64,000 bases of DNA from Lacticaseibacillus parakribbianus (GTDB lineage Bacteria > Bacillota > Bacilli > Lactobacillales > Lactobacillaceae). The DNA lies in the NCBI RefSeq assembly GCF_025490915.1, contig NZ_JANQBA010000005.1:62001-126000 (forward strand), read 5' to 3'. A model generated the notes under the pieces. It saw only the letters and a program-made list of their open reading frames with translations, was not told the DNA's origin and did no database searches. The position numbers and the translations under genes are program-made. Of the stretch, positions 52,774 to 60,377 are shown one piece after another. Numbering within the stretch: position 1 is the first letter of the stretch; each line of letters starts with the position of its first letter.

Positions 52774-53562
52774 ATGAAAGACTACTACCGCTACTCAGTT
52801 GAGGAACTCAAGCGCCGGGCCCGGCTGCCGCTGACCGTCGTCCCCGCGGCCGCAGATGTCTACGCCGCCAACAACGCGAAAAACCGGCCGTCGGTGATCA
52901 TCACGCCGGTGGGGCCGCTGGGGCAGTACCCAATCTTCGTCGCCCGGGCCAACGCCGAACGCCTCGACCTGCGCCACACCTGGTTCGTGAACATGGACGA
53001 GTACGTGGTGGCCGGCCGCTGGATCGCCGGCGACTCCAGCTGGAGCTTCCACCGCTTCATGCAGGCTAACTTGTACGACCGGTTGGACCCGGCGCTGGCG
53101 CCGCCGGTGACCCAGCGCGTGTTTCCCGACCCGCAGGACCCAGCCGCCAGCGACCGGCTGCTGGCGAAGCTGGGCCACGCCGACCTGGTGATCGGCGGCA
53201 TCGGCCTGAGCGGCCACATCGCCTTCAATGAGCCGCAGCCAGGCCTGTCCGTGGCCGCCTTCGCCGCGTTGCCGACCCGCGTGGTCGACCTGACGCCGGC
53301 GACCAGAATCGCCAGCGCCATCGGCGATACCCACGGGGCGTTGGCCCTGGTGCCGACACAGGCCGTCACCCTCGGGATGCGTGAGCTTTTGGCGGCCGAC
53401 CGCATCGTGTTGGGGTGCTTTCGCGACTGGCACCGCGGCGTGGTGCGACAGGCGGTGGGCGCGGCGCCGACTGCGGCCTTTCCGGTCACACTGGTGCAGA
53501 CCCACCCGAACGCCGAACTGATTGTGCCGGAGGCCGTGGCCGCGTTCGAGGCGGTCGAATGA
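52774..53562 (+). CDS. Divergent NagB-like glucosamine-6-phosphate isomerase/deaminase
   Basis: 262 residues of the NagB fold. NMDEY (Asp75, the proton-shuttle Asp of NagB) and GHIAFNEP (His148) are kept, but the catalytic loop reads GGIGLSGHIAFNEP: the Asp found two residues before the His in E. coli NagB is Ser146. The phosphate loop TPVGPLGQYPIFVARAN also differs from the canonical GGTP type. The enzyme probably acts on a related sugar phosphate rather than, or besides, GlcN-6-P. Overlaps nagA by four bases (ATGA). Confidence 0.8.
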   Translation: MKDYYRYSVEELKRRARLPLTVVPAAADVYAANNAKNRPSVIITPVGPLGQYPIFVARANAERLDLRHTWFVNMDEYVVAGRWIAGDSSWSFHRFMQANLYDRLDPALAPPVTQRVFPDPQDPAASDRLLAKLGHADLVIGGIGLSGHIAFNEPQPGLSVAAFAALPTRVVDLTPATRIASAIGDTHGALALVPTQAVTLGMRELLAADRIVLGCFRDWHRGVVRQAVGAAPTAAFPVTLVQTHPNAELIVPEAVAAFEAVE

Positions 53563-54704
53563 AGCCGCGGGTTTTGACCCACGCGCATCTGGTGACCGGC
53601 ACCGCCGAGTGGCCAGACGGCTTCATCCGCTTCGCCGAGACGGTGCAAAACGTGGGGCCGATGACCGCCTTTGCGCCGCGGCCGGGCGAAGCGGTGACGG
53701 ATGTCCACGGTGACCTGATTGTGCCGGGCTTCATCGATGTGCATGTTCACGGCGGCTACGGCGTGGATGCGATGGACGGCGACGCCGCCGCCATCGCCGG
53801 CATGGCCGAGCGCATCGCCGCGGCAGAAGGGGTCACCACGCTTTTTCCCACCACGATGACCCAATCTCCCGGCGCCATCGACCGGGCGGTGGCCGGCATC
53901 GCCCAGGCGGCGACGCTGACGCCCTTGATTCAGGGCATCCACCTGGAGGGGCCGTTCATCTCGCCGGTATACAAAGGGGCCCAGCCGGCGGCCTACATCC
54001 AGCCGGCGTCGGCCGAGACCATCGCGCGGTGGCAGCGCCTGGCCCGGGGGCTGATTCGCCTGGTGACCTACGCGCCGGAGGTCGGCGAGCCCCGCGACTT
54101 TGAGGCCTACTGCCAGCATCACGGCATCGCGCTGTCAATCGGCCACAGCGACGCGACCCGGGCGACGTTGTTGCACTGCCCGGCCCGACACGTCACCCAC
54201 CTGTACAACGCCCAGCGCCTGGCGGTTCACCGCGAGGCTGGGGTGATGGGTCACGGGCTGTTGGAGCCGGCGATCACCTGTGAGCTGATCGCCGATGGCT
54301 TTCACAACGCGCCGGACATGCTCGAGTTGGCCTACCGCCTGAAGGGGCCGGGTCGCTTGGAGCTGGTGACCGACGCGATGCGAGCCAAGGGCTTGGGCGA
54401 CGGTCAAAGCGAGCTGGGCGGCCAAACCGTCACGGTTCGCGGCGTCGAGGCGCGGCTGGCCGACGGCACCATCGCCGGCTCGGTGCTGCCCTTCGACCGC
54501 GCCTTCGCCAACATCCAGCGCTACACCGCCGCCGACTTGGCGGCGGCCGTCCAGATGGCCAGCGTCAATCAGGCCCAAGAGTTCGGCCTGACGCACAAAG
54601 GACTGCTGGTGGCCGGCCGCGATGCCGACTTGAACCGCCTGACCCAAGACATGGACTTGGTGGCCACGTACAGCCGCGGCCGCCTGCTTGACAGAAAGGA
54701 CTAA
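53559..54704 (+). CDS. nagA: NagA-like N-acetylglucosamine-6-phosphate deacetylase
   Basis: 381 residues of the amidohydrolase superfamily. GFIDVHVHGGYGVDAMDG (metal-site HxH), IHLEGPFISPVYKGA (Glu), SIGHSDATRA (His), HVTHLYNAQ and ELVTDAMRAKG (catalytic Asp) are in order. It removes an N-acyl group, normally acetate, from an amino sugar phosphate. HLYNAQ replaces the usual HLFNAM, a small departure in the active-site wall. Translationally coupled to the NagB-like gene, and followed after four bases by the PfkB gene. Confidence 0.87.
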   Translation: MKPRVLTHAHLVTGTAEWPDGFIRFAETVQNVGPMTAFAPRPGEAVTDVHGDLIVPGFIDVHVHGGYGVDAMDGDAAAIAGMAERIAAAEGVTTLFPTTMTQSPGAIDRAVAGIAQAATLTPLIQGIHLEGPFISPVYKGAQPAAYIQPASAETIARWQRLARGLIRLVTYAPEVGEPRDFEAYCQHHGIALSIGHSDATRATLLHCPARHVTHLYNAQRLAVHREAGVMGHGLLEPAITCELIADGFHNAPDMLELAYRLKGPGRLELVTDAMRAKGLGDGQSELGGQTVTVRGVEARLADGTIAGSVLPFDRAFANIQRYTAADLAAAVQMASVNQAQEFGLTHKGLLVAGRDADLNRLTQDMDLVATYSRGRLLDRKD

Positions 54705-54708
54705 CCCC

Positions 54709-55641
54709 ATGATTCTCACAGTGACCCTGAACCCCGCCGTCGACGTGCAGTACCGCATGGCGACGCTGCACCTGGACAACGTGAACCGCGTCGGCAACGG
54801 CACCGTATCGGCCGGCGGCAACGGCATTAACGCCGCGCGGGTGCTGACCCAGCTGGCGGCCCCGACGCTGGCGCTGGGCCTGGCCGGCGGCGTTCGGGGT
54901 CGTCAGCTGGGTCGCCTGATGCAACGAGACGGCATCCCCAACGCCTTCACTCCGATCGCGGGGGAGACCCGCGAGTGCGTCGCGCTGCTGCACGGCACGG
55001 CCCAAACCGAGATTCTGCCGGCCGGGCCACGGGTGACCGCCGCCGAGCTGCGTGCGTTCACCACGACCTTCACCGCTCGCCTGGCCACGGCCACGGCCGT
55101 GATCCTGGCCGGCAACCTACCGCCGGATGTGGCGCCGACCGTGCTAAGCGACCTGATCGCCTTGGCTCAGCAGGCCGCCGTCCCCGTCTTTTTGGACGTG
55201 CCGGGGCCCGAGCTGGACGCGGTGCTGGCCGGACCGGCAAGGCCGTTTTTGGTCAAGCCCAACCAGCAAGAGCTGGCCGACCTGCTGAAGCAGCCGGTGG
55301 CTACGACGGCGGCCGCGCTTTCGGCGCAGCTCGCGGCGCCGGCGCTGGCCGCCGTGCCATGGGTGCTGGTGTCGCTGGGGCGCAACGGGGCCATCGCCCG
55401 GCACGGCGCGAAGCGCTACCGGGTGACGGTACCGACCATCGCCGCGGTGAACGCGGTGGGGTCCGGCGACGCGACCACCGCCGGCATCACCTGGGCCATC
55501 ACCCAGGGGATGAGCGACGCGGCCGCCCTGGCCTGGGCCACGGCCTGCGGCACCGTCAACGCCGGCCAGGTCGCCACCGGCAGCGTCGACTCGGCGGCCG
55601 TCGCCGCCTTGGCCGAAGACATCACCGTCACCGCCATCTGA
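54709..55641 (+). CDS. PfkB-family hexose-phosphate kinase (LacC/FruK type)
   Basis: 310 residues. The N-terminus ILTVTLNPAVDVQYRM and the C-terminal AVNAVGSGDATTAGI (anion hole GSGD with catalytic Asp) identify the tagatose-6-phosphate/1-phosphofructokinase branch. It should phosphorylate a ketohexose phosphate to a bisphosphate, logically the product of the NagB-like enzyme. No aldolase is encoded in the cluster. The ATG at 54709 follows AAAGGA. Confidence 0.87.
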   Translation: MILTVTLNPAVDVQYRMATLHLDNVNRVGNGTVSAGGNGINAARVLTQLAAPTLALGLAGGVRGRQLGRLMQRDGIPNAFTPIAGETRECVALLHGTAQTEILPAGPRVTAAELRAFTTTFTARLATATAVILAGNLPPDVAPTVLSDLIALAQQAAVPVFLDVPGPELDAVLAGPARPFLVKPNQQELADLLKQPVATTAAALSAQLAAPALAAVPWVLVSLGRNGAIARHGAKRYRVTVPTIAAVNAVGSGDATTAGITWAITQGMSDAAALAWATACGTVNAGQVATGSVDSAAVAALAEDITVTAI

Positions 55642-55668
55642 CCCAGCACGAGAAAGGAAGCGCAACGC

Positions 55669-56661
55669 ATGGCAACGAATCATTCCGCAATTATTGAATC
55701 ATCTTCCGCAAGGCACTGGGGCGGCTCGCGCAAGGCGGCCCGGCCGCTCGAAGCAGACGCCAGCCGCGGGGCCGGGCGACCGGCCCGGCCAATCAAAGCG
55801 GCGAGCCAGGCGACGGCGCCGGTGACGCCGGCCGCCGCTTCGGCCACCCGGACCACCGCTTCGGCAATCCCGGCCACGACGCCGGCCGCCGGTGCGGCCA
55901 AGGCCAAACGCCGACCGCTGCCACGCGCTGTGTGGCTGGCCGCCTCGCTGCTGTTGGCCATCGGCGCTTGGAGCCTGATGTCGCTGAACGCCGCGACGGC
56001 CGACAGTTTTCCCAGCCTGATCAAGGTCGCCCAGGCGATCGGCGACATGTACGGCAAGGGTGTTTTGCTCAAAGACATCGGCTCAAGCCTGCTGTCGGTC
56101 CTGGGGGGCTTCGTGCTCGGCTTCGCGCTGGCCTTGCCGACGTCGATTCTGATGGCCTGGTACAAGCCGGTTGAGAACCTGATCGGCCCGTGGATTCAGT
56201 TCATCAGAAGCATTCCGCCGCTGGCCTACGTGCCGTTGGTGGTGATGTCGGCCGGCATCGGCACCAAGGCGCAGATCATTGTGATCATGCTCGCCACCTT
56301 CCTGGTGATGACCGTGACCATCTACCAAGGCGTCGTCAACGTCGATCCGCTGCTGATCAAGGCGGCCAAGGTACTGGGGGCTCGCGACCGCGACCTCTTC
56401 GTTCACATCATCGTGCCGGCGGTCATTCCCTACATCGTCACGGCGGTGCGGCTGGGGGCGACCACGGCCTTGACCACGCTGATCGCCGCCGAATCCACCG
56501 GCGCCGTCGCGGGGCTGGGGATGCGCATACAGTCTTTGAGCCAAAACTTTGACACCGCGCCGATGGTGCTTTACATCATCATCGTCGGCATCATCGGCGT
56601 GAGCCTGGATCAGGGCAGTCGCGCCATCGAAAGGAGGGTGACGACATGGCAGGAGAAGTAG
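55669..56661 (+). CDS. ABC transporter permease, SsuC/TauC-like, with N-terminal extension
   Basis: 330 residues. From about residue 86 it is a normal six-helix binding-protein-dependent permease; the EAA loop VLGARDRDLFVHIIVPAVIP and the PPLAYVPLVVMSAGIGTKAQ stretch are SsuC/TauC hallmarks. The first 85 residues are a soluble, disordered Ala/Thr/Pro/Arg-rich segment absent from most relatives. AAAGGAAG precedes the ATG. The 3' end overlaps the ATPase gene by 16 bp. Confidence 0.88.
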   Translation: MATNHSAIIESSSARHWGGSRKAARPLEADASRGAGRPARPIKAASQATAPVTPAAASATRTTASAIPATTPAAGAAKAKRRPLPRAVWLAASLLLAIGAWSLMSLNAATADSFPSLIKVAQAIGDMYGKGVLLKDIGSSLLSVLGGFVLGFALALPTSILMAWYKPVENLIGPWIQFIRSIPPLAYVPLVVMSAGIGTKAQIIVIMLATFLVMTVTIYQGVVNVDPLLIKAAKVLGARDRDLFVHIIVPAVIPYIVTAVRLGATTALTTLIAAESTGAVAGLGMRIQSLSQNFDTAPMVLYIIIVGIIGVSLDQGSRAIERRVTTWQEK

Positions 56662-57434
56662 CCAAGCTGCAGGTTTCGCACCTGAGCAAAAGTTTTCCGC
56701 ATCCCGAAGGCGACCTGCTGGTACTCGACGACATCAACTTGACCATTCAGGCCAACGAGTTCGTCACCGTCATCGGGCCCAGCGGTTGCGGTAAGTCGAC
56801 GCTGTTGAACATCATCGCCGGGCTCGACCAGCCAACCGCCGGCGAGGTCACCTGCGACGGCCGCCAAGTCGAGGGCACCGGCACCGACCGCGGCGTGGTG
56901 TTCCAGCAATACGCGCTGTTTCCCTGGCTGACCGTTCGCGCCAACATCGCCTTCGGGCTGAAAATGCAGGGCAAAAGCGCCGCGGCCAGCCGGCCGATTG
57001 TCGATCACTACCTGCAGATGGTCGGGCTGACCAAGTTCGCCGACAGCTACCCCAAGGCGCTGTCCGGCGGGATGCGCCAGCGCGTTGCGATCGCCCGGGC
57101 CTACGCCGCCAATCCCGCCGTGTTGTTGATGGACGAGCCATTCGGTGCCTTGGACGCCCAGACGCGAGCTCAGCTGCAAGACAGCCTCCGCGCGTTTTGG
57201 GCGACCGAGAAGAAGACCTGCTTTTTCATCACCCACGACGTCGACGAGGCGATCTTCCTCGGCCAGCGCATCGTGATCATGGGGGCCAACCCCGGCACGG
57301 TCAAGGAAATCATCGACGTGCCGCTGCCGGCGGAGCGGTCCCAGGCCGTGCGGCTGTCGCCGGAATTCCTCAAGATTAAGCAGGACGTCTGGGGCAAGGT
57401 ATACCAAGAAAGCGGCGCCGTCGCACAGGGCTGA
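56646..57434 (+). CDS. ABC transporter ATPase, SsuB/TauB-like
   Basis: 262 residues. Walker A GPSGCGKSTLL, Q-loop VFQQYALFPWLTV, signature LSGGMRQRVAIARA, Walker B VLLMDEPFGALDAQTR, and H-loop THDVDEAIFL are all intact. The FPWLTV and DEPFGALD contexts are typical of nitrate/sulfonate/taurine ATPases. It powers the permease at 55669 and probably also works with the second binding protein at 62204. ATG follows AAGGAGG inside the permease gene. Confidence 0.92.
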   Translation: MAGEVAKLQVSHLSKSFPHPEGDLLVLDDINLTIQANEFVTVIGPSGCGKSTLLNIIAGLDQPTAGEVTCDGRQVEGTGTDRGVVFQQYALFPWLTVRANIAFGLKMQGKSAAASRPIVDHYLQMVGLTKFADSYPKALSGGMRQRVAIARAYAANPAVLLMDEPFGALDAQTRAQLQDSLRAFWATEKKTCFFITHDVDEAIFLGQRIVIMGANPGTVKEIIDVPLPAERSQAVRLSPEFLKIKQDVWGKVYQESGAVAQG

Positions 57435-57452
57435 CCCAAGGAGGCAACAAGC

Positions 57453-58724
57453 ATGATTGAAATTGAGACTCAGACCACTGCCACACTTGCACCAGAGGCG
57501 CTGGCGGCGTATCGCCGCGACCACGTGGCGGTGCTGCAGCGGTTGTTGGCGACCAAGCCGGCCGGCGACAGCCACGAGGCCGACCTCGGCTGGCTGACCG
57601 CCGACAAGTGGGCGCCCCCGGCTAGGCTTTCGGCCCTGACCAAGCTGGCCAAGCAAGTCCAGCGGCAGTCGCAGGTGCTGGTGGTGGTCGGCGTCGGCGG
57701 CTCCAACCAGGCGGCCCGAGCGGCGATCGCGGCCCTGCAGCCGGACCCGGCGCCGTGTGAAATCGTCTACGCCGGCGTTAACCTGTCGGCGGCCTACTAC
57801 CAGCGGCTCTTGGCCAGCCTGGCCGACCGCGACGTCACCATCGACGTGATTGCCAAGAACTTCCAGACCCTGGAGCCCGGCATCGGCTTTCGCGTGTTCA
57901 AGCCCTTCCTGGTCGCCAAGTACGGCGAGGACTACGCGTCGCACCTGATCGTCACCGGGACGCCCGGGTCGGCCTTTGAACAGCTGGCCACGGCGGCGGG
58001 CTACCCCTTCCTGACCTTCCCTGAGGACATCGGCGGCCGCTTCTCGGCGTTGTCGGCTGTCGGGTTGTTCCCGATGGCGGTGGCCGGGATCGACATCGCG
58101 GCGCTGGTCGAAGGCGCCAAGGCCGAACGCGCGGCGCTGGTGGCCGACGACTCGGTCCAAAACCCCGCCTACGCCTACGCGAGTCTGCGCCAGTTTTGGC
58201 GACTGGCCGGCGGGGGCGTCGAGGTGCTAGCGCATTTTGAGCCGCAGCTCGATTACTTCGGGCGCTGGTGGACCCAGTTGTTCGCCGAAAGCGAGGGCAA
58301 AAACAACTCGGGCCTCTATCCGGTGGCGCTGAGCTATTCGGAGGACCTGCACTCGCTGGGGCAGTACGTCCAGCAGGGCCAGCGGTTTTTGGCCGAGACC
58401 TTCCTGAAGGTGGCCACCCCCGTGGGGGACCTGACGCTTCAGCCAAGCGGCGTGGCCGATGGCTTCGACTACCTGGACGGGCTGGACCTCGCGGCGGTCA
58501 ACCGCGTGGCCGAAGCGGCGACCATTCAAGCCCATCAGGACTGCGGGGTGCCGGTGACGGTGCTGACGCTGCCGGGAATCGATGCGGCGAGCTTCGGCGC
58601 GTTGTTTTACTTTTTCGAATTCGCGGTGTTCATCTCCGCCACGCTGCAAGGGGTCAATCCCTTCGACCAGCCCGGCGTCGAGGCCTACAAGGCGCTGATG
58701 TTCGCCGGGCTGCACCGCCCCTGA
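57453..58724 (+). CDS. Pgi-like phosphosugar isomerase (glucose-6-phosphate isomerase family)
   Basis: 423 residues, somewhat shorter than Firmicute Pgi (about 450). PGI signatures GGRFSALSAVGLFPMA and FEPQLDYFGRWWTQLFAESEGKN are present, with the C-terminal GVEAYKALMF lysine. The sugar-phosphate loop reads VGVGGSNQAARAA instead of the usual GGSYLGARA, so this looks like a specialised paralogue, not housekeeping Pgi. Its place in the run points to isomerising the cluster's own substrate. ATG follows AAGGAGG. Confidence 0.82.
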   Translation: MIEIETQTTATLAPEALAAYRRDHVAVLQRLLATKPAGDSHEADLGWLTADKWAPPARLSALTKLAKQVQRQSQVLVVVGVGGSNQAARAAIAALQPDPAPCEIVYAGVNLSAAYYQRLLASLADRDVTIDVIAKNFQTLEPGIGFRVFKPFLVAKYGEDYASHLIVTGTPGSAFEQLATAAGYPFLTFPEDIGGRFSALSAVGLFPMAVAGIDIAALVEGAKAERAALVADDSVQNPAYAYASLRQFWRLAGGGVEVLAHFEPQLDYFGRWWTQLFAESEGKNNSGLYPVALSYSEDLHSLGQYVQQGQRFLAETFLKVATPVGDLTLQPSGVADGFDYLDGLDLAAVNRVAEAATIQAHQDCGVPVTVLTLPGIDAASFGALFYFFEFAVFISATLQGVNPFDQPGVEAYKALMFAGLHRP

Positions 58725-58805
58725 GCGACCACGGCTGGGCCACGTCACGGTCCTACAAGACTGATTTACGCGCTACTACTCCTCACACAGAAAGAAGTTT
58801 GTCCG

Positions 58806-60164
58806 ATGGCATACACCGTCATTGATCCATACACCCAACAGCAGCTGGCGACTTACCCGGTCGCCACCGACGAGCAGATTGAAGCGACGCTGCAACGCGC
58901 CGCGGCCTGGAACGGTGATCCCGCCGCCCGGCCCCAACGCGCCCAAAAGCTGGCGGCCTTGGCCGCGGTTTTTGAGGCCCACCGCACGGAGCTGGCGCAG
59001 GTCGCCACGGCCAACATGGGCAAGCTGCACCGCGAGGCCCTGGGCGAGGTCCAAGGCAGCATCGGCGTGATCAACTACTACGCCGCGCATGGCATCGAGT
59101 ACCTGCAGCCGCAGCTGCGCCAGTACCAGGGTCAGCGCCTGGCGAGCATCAGCTACGGGCCCAGCGGGGTGGTGATGGCTATCGAGCCTTGGAACTTCCC
59201 TTACACCCAGGTGATGCGGGTGTTCGCGCCGAACTACATGGTCGGCAACCCCGTGATTTTAAAGCACGCCCCCGGGGTGGCCCAATGCGCCGAGCTGCTG
59301 GTGCGGCTGGTGCAAGAGGCCGGCATCGCCCCCGGGGCCTTTCAAAACCTGTTTCTCACCAACGACCAGGCCGCGGCGGTAATCGCAGACCCCCGGGTGC
59401 AAGGCGTCGCGCTGACCGGCTCGGTACGAGCCGGGCGGCAGGTGGCCGCAGAGGCCGGCGCCGCCTTGACCAAGGTGACGCTGGAGCTTGGCGGCAACGA
59501 CGCGTTCGTGGTGCTGGACGACGCCGACGTTGCCGCGGCCGCAGACGCCGCGGTCGGGTCGCGGCTGCGCAACGCCGGGCAGGTCTGCGTGTCGGCCAAG
59601 CGCTTCATCGTCACCCAGGGGGTGGCCGCGGCCTTCACCCAGGCGATCAGCGAGCGCTTTGAAAACCAGGTGCTGGGCGACCCCAATGACCCGGCGACGA
59701 CGCTGGCGCCGTTGGCCTCCCGCACCGCTTCCCAAAGGCTGCAGACCCAGGTGGATGCGGCGCTGAGCCACGGGGCCCGGGCCCTGGTACAAGGCGGCAC
59801 CGTGGCCGGCCCCGGCAACTTTTTCAAGCCGGTGCTTTTGACCGACATCGCGCCGGACAATCCGGTGTTTGACGCCGAGCTGTTCGGGCCGGTGGGACAG
59901 CTGCACGTCGTCGCCTCGGATGCGGAGGCCATCGCTTTGGCCAACGACTCGCAGTACGGGCTGGCCGGCACAGTGTTCGGCGAGCCGACCCACGCCGCCG
60001 CGGTGGCGGCCCGGTTGGACACGGCGCAGGTGTTCGTGAACCAGCAGGCCGTCGCCCAACCGGAGCTGCCCTTCGGCGGGGTGAAAAACTCGGGCTTCGG
60101 CCGCGAAATGAGCGAGCAGGCGCTGCACGAATTCGCTGCCACCAAGGTGATCGCGCTGGGCTGA
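58806..60164 (+). CDS. NAD(P)-dependent aldehyde dehydrogenase (succinate-semialdehyde dehydrogenase-like)
   Basis: 452 residues. ALDH superfamily: VVMAIEPWNFPYTQVMRVFA, VALTGSVRAGRQVAAEAG, the general-base Glu in VTLELGGNDAFVV, and the nucleophile Cys in NAGQVCVSAKRFIV. The closing PFGGVKNSGFGREM is typical of SSADH-like enzymes. It oxidises a small aldehyde to its acid; in this cluster the acid could be a substrate of the acyl-CoA ligase that follows. ATG at 58806 follows AGAAAGAAG. Confidence 0.9.
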   Translation: MAYTVIDPYTQQQLATYPVATDEQIEATLQRAAAWNGDPAARPQRAQKLAALAAVFEAHRTELAQVATANMGKLHREALGEVQGSIGVINYYAAHGIEYLQPQLRQYQGQRLASISYGPSGVVMAIEPWNFPYTQVMRVFAPNYMVGNPVILKHAPGVAQCAELLVRLVQEAGIAPGAFQNLFLTNDQAAAVIADPRVQGVALTGSVRAGRQVAAEAGAALTKVTLELGGNDAFVVLDDADVAAAADAAVGSRLRNAGQVCVSAKRFIVTQGVAAAFTQAISERFENQVLGDPNDPATTLAPLASRTASQRLQTQVDAALSHGARALVQGGTVAGPGNFFKPVLLTDIAPDNPVFDAELFGPVGQLHVVASDAEAIALANDSQYGLAGTVFGEPTHAAAVAARLDTAQVFVNQQAVAQPELPFGGVKNSGFGREMSEQALHEFAATKVIALG

Positions 60165-60181
60165 CGCCCACCGAAGCGGCG

Positions 60182-60301
60182 AGTGGCCCGACCTCGCGGT
60201 ACCCGGGCGGCCTGGGCCGCAGCCTCACCGCGACACCGGTTAGTGACCCGACCTCGCGGTACTCGGGCGGCCTGGGCCGCTGCCTCACCGCGACACCGGT
60301 T
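60182..60301 (+). repeat. Two tandem copies of a 60-bp hairpin unit
   Basis: 60182-60241 and 60242-60301 are direct repeats differing at only a few positions. Each contains CGCGGT/ACCGCG and GGCGGCC-TGG-GCCGC pairing. The region lies between the aldehyde dehydrogenase and ligase genes and is followed by a terminator-like hairpin ACCGGCGG/CCGCCGGT plus TTT (60323-60349). Confidence 0.9.
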
Positions 60302-60377
60302 AGCGGTCCAGTCGCCCCTCAGCACCGGCGGCTTGTCCCGCCGGTTTCGCTTCAACACACGAAAGGATTGACGTAAC

